A stretch of DNA of 64,000 nt from Cerrena zonata. Taxonomy: Eukaryota; Basidiomycota; Agaricomycetes; Polyporales; Cerrenaceae. The stretch is taken from assembly GCA_038087015.1 (NCBI GenBank), contig JASBNA010000074.1, forward strand, positions 124,001-188,000. Direction: 5' to 3'. Position 1 is the stretch's first letter; each line of letters opens with the position of its first letter. This document shows positions 51,509 through 64,000 of the stretch, piece by piece. The position numbers and the translations under genes were made by a program. The notes under the pieces are model-generated. The model did not search any database. It was not told the origin of the DNA and was given only the letters and a program-made list of their open reading frames with translations.

Positions 51509-53677
51509 CTATATTTTCATTGCATCTGTCCAGCCTGGGAACATACTAGATAAATCAAAATTATTCATAAAGTCAAGGCCAGGAGAATTTATAAAAGCGG
51601 AAACTGCGTTCTTAGGATCAAGCTTACTGGTTGAGCTAACGTAATAGTTATTTTCGATATGATCGCTTGTCGAATCATCAGAATTCTCATTCACTAATAG
51701 ATTCAGAATATTCATTTCCTTTTTTCTAATATATTCTGGTTTGTATACTTCATCAACTTCTCCATTTCCGTAATCATGGAGAGTATTACGGATGTTTTCA
51801 TTCTGTAAGTTGTCGGTGTCCTTCGTATTGACTGATTCAAATAGACTCTGTAACTTAATTGCAGTATAGTACCAGCCTCTACCTAGTCCCCAAGCATTTT
51901 TCCATGTTTTAAGTAATTCCAATGATTGAGCACCAATCTGCTGGAAAGTATTTTTTATATCTTCTACTTTCACTAAATCATCATACCGATCAGTTAAAGG
52001 TAAATGCTTCAGTAGTACTTCACTTGGGAAAGTGTTAAAATAGAAGCAAGTGGCACTTAATGTGAAAACCTCAAATCCGGTAAAAGGAGCTAAAACCATT
52101 CTATTTATGCCATGAAGGGTATTTATAAGTTCAAATTTTTCTTTCAAAGATTTTAATAAATCAAAAGTTGTTGATTTCCACCAACCTAAGGGTAGAGCAT
52201 CAGGGTTGCAAAAAATATACTCACGATTTAAAAAAATACGACATAGAAAAAGAAGACAATGGAAATAGCCAAAACTAGTTCCAGAACCATCAGCTATATG
52301 AGCTTCGAGATTGAATTTATTATAGACCAAATGATTGGGTAATTTCGATTTGAATAAATCTAGTTCAGTTGAAAGTTTATGAAAAGTAGATCCTGATTCA
52401 TAAGGAGGGGTTTGATCTGATTTCCGACTTGTTTCACCAACCCATTTTGCAATTGAGGCCCAATTCTCAAAAAGTAAAATTTGAAATGCAAAAGTGGATA
52501 GGTTAGATAATGAAGATTTTTTCAGAGGATCAAGTACACAATCGTTCGCTTGTTTAAAAGTCAAAGACTCATTAATTTCATTACCAAAGGTGAAATCTTT
52601 CTCTTGACAAGGAAGTTTAATTTTTATATCATCTAACTTTACACAAGAAGAGCGATTTCTTCCACTTGAGTTGCATCGATCCATCATATAAACCGACCAA
52701 ATGGTTCGTCTTTTACTTTCAGTAGCAATAAATTTCATAAAATCGTCATACTCTTCAACTGATCCTTCATCAAGCTTCAAATTTTTTTCTTCGCCTAGGC
52801 CTAAAACTAAAGCCATTCTAGCAGCAATTCCCACGTATAAATAACTTCTTGAATTATTACCTTCGCCCCACTCATGGCTACTAAGTAAAACCAAAGCTTG
52901 AATTCTTTGGATTGTTGGACTATCAAACACATTTTTCAATAAATTTCTGGCATGCCAACCAAAGTAATTTGAGGCTTGAGAAGCTTTGATAGAATCTTCT
53001 TCTATCAAAGTACTATCCAAATAGCTTAAGTTAAATTTATGTGATTGGGAATTCCAATATTTAGGTATAAATGAGCTTGGTGAATCAATTTCCGAAAAAC
53101 CTCCATATATTTTACTCATTATTGGATGTAATCTTGAAGTTAAAGCTAAAATTGATATTAATACCACCGGGTCTGGATATTTGAAGGACTGGCAATAATT
53201 AGCTTGGAAAAACTTTGATTCATATAAGTCAAGATAAGCACCTGGATCAAACTCCAGTGAGCGTATGAATGATAAAAATGAAGGTTTATGTAGAAAAGGG
53301 AAAATGCTTTTATATTGATTTTCGAAAAAAATTTCCACCACTTCTAATATCAATGATTTTGGAGGTAGTATAACTCTATCTAGTCTATTCATATTTGGAT
53401 CTTTTAGCTTATCCATTTCTATAGGAGTTTGTATGGGGGATTCCTTGCTTAAATCTTTGAAATGACGAGGTTTCAGAATCATCAGCTTATCATTGAAAGA
53501 CTTGGATAAATACCTATGAGAAAGGTTTTTGCGTTTCAATTGAGATTTCTTCAAAGTATAAGTACAATCAAGGGCAAGTTGATGGCATCTTTGACACTTG
53601 GAAGTATCAAAATTCAAGCATTTTAACTTGCTGCCTCTGCAGTGATCACAAGCAACACTCGCTCTTGGGGATGTCAT
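51509..53677 (-). CDS. Zn2Cys6 fungal transcription factor
   Basis: 722 aa. The N-terminal zinc cluster has the exact spacing CX2CX6CX7CX2CX6C (C10, C13, C20, C28, C31, C38) with a basic linker after it. A fungal-specific middle homology region spans about 120-480 (VVEIFFENQYKSIFPFLHKPSF, then RRTIWSVYMMDRCNSSGRNR). The C-terminus is acidic and probably activating. The ATG at 53675-53677 starts MTSPRAS. Its targets are unknown; the neighbouring transporter is a possible one. A telomere-like Rap1 element (53815-53827) and two tandem 22-bp units (53845-53889) lie just upstream. Confidence 0.88.
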   Translation of the reverse strand: MTSPRASVACDHCRGSKLKCLNFDTSKCQRCHQLALDCTYTLKKSQLKRKNLSHRYLSKSFNDKLMILKPRHFKDLSKESPIQTPIEMDKLKDPNMNRLDRVILPPKSLILEVVEIFFENQYKSIFPFLHKPSFLSFIRSLEFDPGAYLDLYESKFFQANYCQSFKYPDPVVLISILALTSRLHPIMSKIYGGFSEIDSPSSFIPKYWNSQSHKFNLSYLDSTLIEEDSIKASQASNYFGWHARNLLKNVFDSPTIQRIQALVLLSSHEWGEGNNSRSYLYVGIAARMALVLGLGEEKNLKLDEGSVEEYDDFMKFIATESKRRTIWSVYMMDRCNSSGRNRSSCVKLDDIKIKLPCQEKDFTFGNEINESLTFKQANDCVLDPLKKSSLSNLSTFAFQILLFENWASIAKWVGETSRKSDQTPPYESGSTFHKLSTELDLFKSKLPNHLVYNKFNLEAHIADGSGTSFGYFHCLLFLCRIFLNREYIFCNPDALPLGWWKSTTFDLLKSLKEKFELINTLHGINRMVLAPFTGFEVFTLSATCFYFNTFPSEVLLKHLPLTDRYDDLVKVEDIKNTFQQIGAQSLELLKTWKNAWGLGRGWYYTAIKLQSLFESVNTKDTDNLQNENIRNTLHDYGNGEVDEVYKPEYIRKKEMNILNLLVNENSDDSTSDHIENNYYVSSTSKLDPKNAVSAFINSPGLDFMNNFDLSSMFPGWTDAMKI

Positions 53678-55010
53678 GGCTTCGCTATGGATCTCAGACT
53701 GATTGACGGTTTTCAATCAAAATCATAGATATAATTATAAGTCTACAAAACTGTGGCTGCAAATAACACCAACTAATTTTCGCACGACTGATTAGGCGTG
53801 GGTGTGTGTTTACCACATCCGTACACCCCATGCTGACCAAGCTACATAAGCCAATGTTGTCTAACTTCATAAGCCAATGTTGTCTAACTAAGTAAGTCAA
53901 TGGCTGGAGAATAGTCGAATAACTCAGAGAGAAGGGATAAAGGATTAGGGCGAAGGGGCTATATCCAAGTACAGGAGAAGACTAAAGAAAAAACAAAATA
54001 TAAAGGCTACAGAAATGATGGTTACCATTCAGGACTGCCATAATAGAGTAGATGTTTGCTTATTTCCATTGCTCTGTAGAATAGACCCTGAATGCCTGAG
54101 TATTTGCTTGCCCAAATTAATTTTTTCAATCCTGATTGCTTTGATCGACCAAAGGCTCCCAGGATTAACTTTAGGGTTTGGAAAGTTGATCGGAAAACCT
54201 TAATTGAAAAGAAAGGGAATTAGATCGAGAATCCTACAGAACTTGATTACGTGAGTCGGGCAAAACGAAGTCTACCAACTACCATTTGACAAATTGATGG
54301 AAAAATGTCGATGCTTTCTCAGCCATACTTGCTGATCGAATATTACTTCAAGGTTTAATTAATCTTCGACTTAGTATTGTTGAATATTATTTTAAATTTC
54401 ATGTTTTAATAATCCCATTGTTGTCCTATTGTTGTCCTATTGTTGCAATGCCTTGCTCTTATTTTGGCTTGATATCAATCAATTTTTTTCTTTATTTTTT
54501 GTTTGGTTTCTGTAAGTCAGTGTTCCAGTTACTGCAATCTTGTCTTACATTTACTACAACTTAGCATACCTTTAGCCTTAGTTGTAGCACCAAAACTGTA
54601 ACATTTACCACAAGTACGAAATCGAAACATTTAAGAATTACAACATTTACAATTCGAAAAGAACAACTGAAAACGAAAAACTGCTGCACTGCTAATTTTG
54701 CTTGCAGATGATTAGCCTGGTTCGTTTCATATACTTGAAATAGTTCTACTAGCAGATTTATATCTCATCCCTTATAATTTTTCAAAGCATCAGCTTTCCC
54801 AAAAGGTTTAATTCAATCCCAAAACGTTGATCATCTAATTTTTTATGTTGTTTTCTTTTCTTTTTGTAAATTGAACTCGGTTGTTTCCTTGACTGTACCG
54901 GATTGAAATTTTCAACTTACTCATCTTGAGATGATGATTGCAATGAAAAGATATATAACTTGGAATATGGAACAATTTTGTAAGAAACCCCTTTATTCTT
55001 ATCAATCATC
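53678..55010. promoter_or_regulatory. Divergent spacer, Zn2Cys6 factor / adhesin
   Basis: 1333 bp with no credible gene. The left end has ACATCCGTACACC at 53815-53827 and a tandem pair of 22-bp units at 53845-53866 and 53868-53889. The right 1 kb is AT-rich with T-runs, a typical long upstream region for a regulated cell-wall gene. Confidence 0.6.
53845..53889. repeat. Tandem 22-bp direct repeat
   Basis: Two identical copies beginning CATAAGCCAATG, 23 bp apart, lie about 170-210 bp upstream of the Zn2Cys6 ATG. They could be a duplicated regulator site. Confidence 0.85.
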
Positions 55011-55047
55011 ATGAGAATTAATCGGTTTATCATATTTCTCTTTCATT

Positions 55048-57348
55048 TTGAAAGCATTGGCTTTCAATAATATCGTTTATGTTCCTGAAGGTACGGAATT
55101 TGGGAATACCTGCTTAAGTAGTAGCTTATACGATGCTTGTGACGGTGATTTTACTTCAAGACCTACTCAATATAATTATCCTCCAGCTGACATCTCGGTG
55201 ACTCAGGTTCGTTATGCATATGGAGAAGTTTACGAAGTAACTCTTGATGTTCAAACCAGTGCTACAATGTCTTTTGATGCTCTTTCTAAAATTCGTTATT
55301 TGGGGTTACTTACTCCAAATGATTACGTTTCCGGTGAATTTATCGTTTACAAGAAAGGTGAAATTGATTTAATTGATGATCCTTCTCATTTTGCTCTTAC
55401 TGTATTGGTTAAAGCAAGATCTTTAGGTGATAGTTTCTGTGTTCCTTCTTTCCAGGTTCATTTCAATTGGTGTAGTTGGGAAGATGACAGCCATAGTGCT
55501 TCGGAATGTTCTTCCTGGCCTTATTCGACTGACTACACCTACCTTTTCAATTGCGAAGGTGCTGCTGATGCTCCAGAAGTTTGTTGGGATGCCGGTTGTC
55601 CTGTTCCTTCATCTTCAAGTACTTCTAAAACTTCTACCTCAACTTCAAGTACTGCCGAAACCTCTTCCACTGCTTCAACTACTCCTTCTACCAGTACTAC
55701 CACCACTACTCCAACTACTTCTTCTACCAGTACTACCACCACTACTCCAACTACTTCTTCTACCAGTACTACCACCACTACTCCAGCTACTTCTTCTACT
55801 GCTGAAACTACTTCAGCTACTGCTGAAACTTCTTCCACTGCTCCAACTATTACTCCTACCACCACCACTCCAACTACTTCATCTACCAGTACGTCGTCAC
55901 CCGTCACTCCAACTATTTCCACTATTACCATTGAGAGTACATCAATCATTTCATTCACTCCCTCTGGTGCCGCTACTCCAACTATCATCACTACCATCAT
56001 TCCAACTGCAACATTAATTCCTATTGTTTCAACCTCAACTCCCCCGGAGGTAACGTGGATCGAAGATGACACCACTGAAGTTCTTCCACCGGATACCTCT
56101 ACCGAAATCATTAATGTTCCTGTCCCACCTCAGAATTCTACCATCACTACATTTACTACTCCAGGTGTTCCAGTCGTACCCACTGTAACTGATGCTACTA
56201 CCGAAGAAATTGAAGAAGATGATGTAATATTTTCAATTTTAACCATAACAGTTCCAGCTTTCTCTCCTCCAGAGACAACATTAGAAGGTATCAGCAGCAC
56301 TGAAACATTAACTACTTTTACTACTCCCGGTGTATCAGTCAGTTCTACTGACACTGATGTAACATCTGAAACTGGCTCTGACCCGGAACCTGAAAGTGAT
56401 GTTGTAACAACTGTTCAAACTTTAACTGTTCCGACTGATTCTTCTCATGCTTTCTCAAGTACTGAAACAATAATGACTGTTACAACCCCCGGTGTTTCAG
56501 TCGAGTCTGACAAAACAGACTCAGACATATATTCTTCTAGTACTGACTCGGATAGTGATGTTACAACTACTGCAATTACTATCACTGCTTCCTCTGAATC
56601 AACTTCTCCAGTCAGTTTCACATCTACTCAAACTTCCACAACTTTCACAACCCCTGGTGTTCCAGTTGTAACCACAAACACTGATACCAGTACTCAAGAT
56701 GTTGATGATGGTGAAATACTCGTAGATATTTTAACCATAATGGTTCCACCTTTTGCACCTCCGGAGACAACATTAGAAGGTATCAGCAGCACTGAAACAT
56801 TAACTACTTTTACTACCCCCGGTGTATCAGTCAGTTCTACTGACACTGATGTAACAACTGAAAGTGACTCTGCCCCAGAGCCTGAAAGTGATGTTGTAAC
56901 AACTATTCAAACTTTAACTGTTCCTACTACTTCTCCTAGTGATGAAATAAGTGGTGCTGAAACAACTACAGCTGCTCCCCCTGAAGGTACAACCACGGAC
57001 GATTCAGATGAAGGTTTTATTAGCACGGATACTGTAACAACCGTTACTACTCCAGGGATTCCTGTTACATCTGACAATACTGATGAATCAGATGATAATA
57101 CTGCGACTGATCCTGCAACGGACATTGTAACAACCACTGACTCTAGTGGCAACACTTTGACTCTTGCTTCTACTCCAGGCGTTCCTGAACCTAGCGGTAA
57201 TACCAATGAAAATGGTGAGATTCCAAATACAGATGGTGTAGCCACTATAACGACAGTTGTTACAGCTGAACCTGCATCTCCTCTGGGTGGCGAAGGCTCT
57301 ACTGGCGGCCAAGGCTCTGGCGAAGGTCAAGGTCAAGGTTCTGGCGAA

Positions 57349-57380
<32 letters not shown>

Positions 57381-57861
57381 CTCTACTGGAGACCAAGGTC
57401 AAGGTCAAGGTCAAGGCTCTACTGGAGACCAAGGTCAAGGTTCTGGAGAAGGTCAAGGTCAAGGTCAAGGGTCTGGCGAAGGTCAAGGTCAAGGTTCTGG
57501 CGAAGGTCAAGGTCAAGGTCAAGGCTCTACTGGAGACCAAGGTCAAGGTTCTGGCGAAGGTCAAGGTCAAGGTCAAGGGTCTGGCGAAGGTCAAGGTCAA
57601 GGTTCTGGCGAAGGTCAAGGGCAAGGTTCTGGCGAAGGTCAAGGGCAAGGTTCTGGCGAAGGTCAAGGTTCCGGCGGTACCCATACTGAAACAACATTGG
57701 CTTCTCAGAGCAGAACAACGGACATTTCTCAACAACCATCAAGTATCACCTCCTCGGCACCATCTGTTTCAAATGTTGATGAAGCATCCGCTGCCAACGT
57801 TAATGTAAATATGGCCCTTTACTCACTAGCTTCTATTCTGCTTGGATTGTTCCTTCTTTGA
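55048..57861 (+). CDS. Flo11-domain GPI-anchored cell-wall adhesin (5' frameshift)
   Basis: About 937 codons. Residues 10-180 resemble the Flo11 adhesion domain: Cys pairs, VTLDVQ, IRYLGLLTP, DDPSHFALTVLVKA, and FCVPSFQVHFNWC. A Thr/Ser-rich stalk (185-740) repeats TTFTTPGVPV-type modules, including two copies of a unit of about 65 residues (from about 396 and 561). A Gly/Gln-rich minisatellite (about 750-875) and a C-terminal hydrophobic GPI signal (MALYSLASILLGLFLL) follow. The frame has no ATG before the domain; a stop lies at 55012. A signal-peptide-like start (ATG 55011, MRINRFIIFLF) lies one base out of frame. The gene is therefore frameshifted in or near the T4 run at 55046-55049, or the assembly is wrong there. 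Role: surface adhesion or flocculation. Confidence 0.8.
57295..57680 (+). repeat. GGTCAA-based minisatellite in adhesin
   Basis: About 390 bp of nested GGTCAA hexamers punctuated by TCTGGCGAA and TCTACTGGAGAC units. It encodes GQGQ, GSGEGQ and GSTGDQ repeats without Ser/Thr density. Copy number is likely highly variable. Confidence 0.9.
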
Positions 57862-58580
57862 GCTTTGAAAGAGCTTAATCCCTCATTTTCAAAAATACCC
57901 GAACTAGATAGACTTAATATTTTTTCCAATTATCTAGTGAATAAAATGTATAGCTTCTTTTTAAGTACTTGTAGTTTCAAGATGGTTTAGCTAGAAAAAG
58001 GTTAATGCATATAACTAGGTTTAGTGACTATATTATCATCGTAGTTGTTTTGGTGTATATAGCTTTCGCCATTCTCCTCTATTCTGAAAGTTATTCTTGG
58101 TGGTTTGATTTATCCAGAAGTTGTATTTGTAAGGATTTGTAGAAATTTGTTAGATTCTCAAGCTTTGCTGTGATTTTTTTAAAAACTTATGCAAAATTCG
58201 TGCAAATAATTAATTAATTCGCAAAATTCATTTTTTGATAAAAAACTCGAATTAGCTGCAAAAATGAAGATTTGCGACTCTAGCCTCCCCAAAAGTGGCT
58301 TATTTTAGGGAAGGCCTTCAAAAACTGAATACTTCGACAGGGACGAGCTGCCACTGAAAAGAATAAGGTTCGGTTCGGCTACAAAGACCACCAAGAACCC
58401 TTCGCGAAGCTACCTAATTGAATAATTCAGAATATATAATTCATCAATTCAAACTACACTAGAGACGCATGCATTGCTTGTAACATTGTCACTTCCACAG
58501 ATGAATGTGCTTCTTTTGAATTTGATGCTTATCACTTATTTATAATTTTCAGCTTTATAAAAAAAGTATATAAGAACTCT
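57862..58580. other. Convergent spacer, adhesin / beta-galactosidase
   Basis: 719 bp between two stop codons. It is AT-rich and unique; I see no gene, RNA or array. The length is unusual for a convergent spacer here (others are 50-300 bp). Confidence 0.45.
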
Positions 58581-62169
<3,589 letters not shown>

Positions 62170-64000
62170 TCAACTGAAATCTTCTTCTACTATGTCAGAT
62201 TTATCACACAACTGCCTAAAAGTACCCTTCTTTTTGTATAAATTCCATGGGGTGTCGAACTCACAAATGCTACCCTTTTCGAGAACCAATATTTTATCAT
62301 ACGACAAAATAGTACGAAGTCGATGAGCAATACACAAAATTGTACAATTTTCGAAGTCCCTAGCAATACTTAACTGTATTTTCCGATCGTTTTCATAGTC
62401 AACTGATGATGTTGCTTCGTCTAGGATCAAAATTTTAGAATCCCGAACTATAGCTCTAGCAAATGAAATCATCTGCTTTTCTCCTAAAGAAAAATTCATA
62501 CCCTCATGGTCAACTATATGGTCAAGCCCAAACTTAGTATCAACATCATCATTGGCTTTCAAGTTTTCAACTTGTTTTTCAGTCAATAGGCCAACTTTAG
62601 TTAAAGCTAGGTACATATATTCATCCGAGGTTTGGCTGAAAGGATCTAGGTTACTCCGAACGGTTCCTTTGAATAGAACCGGATCTTGGGGAATAATAGT
62701 GAGTTTAGATCTCAATTGATGTAGACCCAATTCACTAATATTTATACCATCCAAAGTAATATTTCCTTTATCCAATTCACACATTCTGAAAATGGCTGTC
62801 ATGATGGATGATTTACCAGCTCCTGTTCTTCCACAAATACCTATTTTTTCATTTCCTTTGATCTCTAAATTAACATTCTTCAAAACCAATGGAAGCCCTG
62901 GTCTGTATGACATACAAACGTTTTCAAATTTAAGACTACCTTCTAAAGGCCATTCTGGTGGAGGTTCTCGGTCATTTAGAACGTATGGAGCTTCTTGCTC
63001 AAGATGAAGGGCTAGCTGGCACATCCTTTCCACAGAGTTCATTTCATTCTCAATTTGTGTTGTTGACCTCATCAATTGATTTAGCATGGTGGTAATTTGT
63101 AAGGTGTAGGATAACAAGAGACCAACTGAAGCTGCACTTATATTAAATATTCTGAAAACACATAAAAGGGATATAATGAGTGTGAAGATAGTTGAAATGA
63201 TACTCAAATTAATACTCAAATATCTTTGAAAAGTAATTGTGAGGTAATATGCCTCATTCATTTTATCGATATCATGGTCTAGTTTGTTCATAAAGAATTC
63301 TTTAGCATCAAAAGCTTTGATAATATCTAAACCGTTTAATATTTCACCAAATGATGAATAGACAAATGATCTTTGGACAGAATCTATCCTTTTAATTTCT
63401 CTAGAAGACGCTTGATAAAAACTTAATAGCATAACAAAAAGAAGCCCCAAAACTGGAACACAGATAGCAAACCAAGGAAGGTAAATGATACATAGAATAA
63501 TCACACCAATAATAGTTGATAAGGTATAACTTGCAATTCTCAATTGATTACTGATTTCATTATCTAATACCTCTGAATCCCTAGAAAATCGGTTCAAAAT
63601 TCTACCAGTTGGAGTAGTATCCATATAAGATAAAGATGCATGTAAGACTTTTTGCAAAGCTTTTATGTGTAAAGTCCTTGAAGAAGTATTAGACAAATAA
63701 ACAATACTGAGAAGTTCATTAATAAGGAAAACAACAGTTAAAAGCGAAAAAGCAATGTATAAACCAATATAAACACGATTTGGCTTTTTAAATTTATCTT
63801 CGATCCAAAATGATAACCATACATTTGAGAATAAAGAGCAGAATGTTGTCAAAACCGTAGTTATCAAATAAAATAAAATCCAACCCGGTATAGTGAAAGA
63901 CCCAGATCCGTATTTGATGTAACTTTTATAGACTTCAGCCTTGAGTTCATTCACTGCTTTTTCCTCCTTTATTATCAATTCACCTTTTGAAGTTGCCTCT
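62170..64000 (-). CDS. ABCC-type ABC transporter, YOR1-like (partial, C-terminal half)
   Basis: About 610 residues are inside the window; the frame is open through 64000 (EATSKGELIIKEEKAV), so the start lies outside. The visible part has a linker, six transmembrane helices of TMD2 (LSYMDTTPTGRILNRFSRDSEVLDN between helices is typical of ABCC), and NBD2. NBD2 shows Walker A GRTGAGKSS, Q-loop IIPQDPVLF, signature FSLGEKQ, Walker B KILILDEATSSVD and the switch His in CIAHRLRT. The linker and NBD resemble yeast Yor1 (oligomycin resistance, phospholipid and drug export). Ycf1- and Bpt1-type pumps are alternatives. Confidence 0.88.
   Translation of the reverse strand, partial: EATSKGELIIKEEKAVNELKAEVYKSYIKYGSGSFTIPGWILFYLITTVLTTFCSLFSNVWLSFWIEDKFKKPNRVYIGLYIAFSLLTVVFLINELLSIVYLSNTSSRTLHIKALQKVLHASLSYMDTTPTGRILNRFSRDSEVLDNEISNQLRIASYTLSTIIGVIILCIIYLPWFAICVPVLGLLFVMLLSFYQASSREIKRIDSVQRSFVYSSFGEILNGLDIIKAFDAKEFFMNKLDHDIDKMNEAYYLTITFQRYLSINLSIISTIFTLIISLLCVFRIFNISAASVGLLLSYTLQITTMLNQLMRSTTQIENEMNSVERMCQLALHLEQEAPYVLNDREPPPEWPLEGSLKFENVCMSYRPGLPLVLKNVNLEIKGNEKIGICGRTGAGKSSIMTAIFRMCELDKGNITLDGINISELGLHQLRSKLTIIPQDPVLFKGTVRSNLDPFSQTSDEYMYLALTKVGLLTEKQVENLKANDDVDTKFGLDHIVDHEGMNFSLGEKQMISFARAIVRDSKILILDEATSSVDYENDRKIQLSIARDFENCTILCIAHRLRTILSYDKILVLEKGSICEFDTPWNLYKKKGTFRQLCDKSDIVEEDFS

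Noticed and set aside
55427..56111. Long Leu/Val-rich ORFs overlapping the adhesin on both strands
   Set aside because: They are shadows of the Thr/Ser-rich repeats in other frames and have no domain character.
57088..57808. Lys/Val- and Leu/Thr-rich repeat ORFs in the GGTCAA minisatellite
   Set aside because: A six-base repeat leaves several frames open; only the adhesin frame continues into a GPI signal.

Overview
This window is ordinary nuclear chromosome of a budding yeast. Protein-coding genes are intronless and close-packed, with AT-rich spacers. The gene set points to the CTG (CUG-serine) clade around Candida, Debaryomyces and Scheffersomyces: a cell-integrity MAP kinase of the MKC1 type, an NDT80/RON1/REP1-type regulator, a peroxisomal thiolase, and a NDUFAF7-type complex I assembly factor, which implies that respiratory complex I is retained. 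One CTG codon (17-19) falls where serine would suit the family pattern. The species cannot be fixed from sequence alone, and leucines written for CTG codons here may be serines.

Layout. 1-2254 (-) is a GH3 N-acetylglucosaminidase-like protein running into a GNAT domain, cut by the window edge. 2.9-7.1 kb (+) holds the Holliday-junction resolvase YEN1 and the PP2A activator RRD1. 7.2-14.5 kb (-) holds the ribosome quality-control ligase LTN1 and a PIF1-family helicase. 15.5-25.1 kb (+) holds the formin BNI1 and mitochondrial C1-THF synthase MIS1. 25.2-29.7 kb (-) holds an NAD(P)-binding protein and the NuA4 subunit EPL1. 31.4-34.1 kb (+) is a WD40 protein, facing MKC1 (-). An NDT80-type transcription factor (+) and POT1 thiolase (-) end at 39.5 kb. 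41-44 kb has an unknown protein, an RWD-like protein and the mitochondrial pseudouridine synthase PUS5. Then come the mitophagy receptor ATG32, a NDUFAF7-like methyltransferase, the KEOPS subunit PCC1, a VBA-type MFS transporter and a Zn2Cys6 regulator.

The right end (55-64 kb) looks more accessory: a Flo11-domain GPI adhesin whose signal peptide lies in another reading frame, a GH2 beta-galactosidase with a signal peptide and many N-glycosylation sequons, and the C-terminal half of an ABCC (YOR1-like) pump. I found no transposon, CRISPR array, rRNA or tRNA gene.

No wholly new system stands out. The best leads are: five TGACTC (Bas1/Gcn4) sites upstream of MIS1; CCTCGG (Ctf1/FarA) sites upstream of POT1; Rap1-type CCCRTRCACC elements in about six promoters; PCNA-binding (PIP) motifs in both YEN1 and PIF1; the RWD-like gene and PUS5 with start codons only 8 bp apart; the adhesin frameshift; and the secreted beta-galactosidase. 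Many spacers carry short tandem repeats, with at least six different arrays in 36.2-37.6 kb alone.
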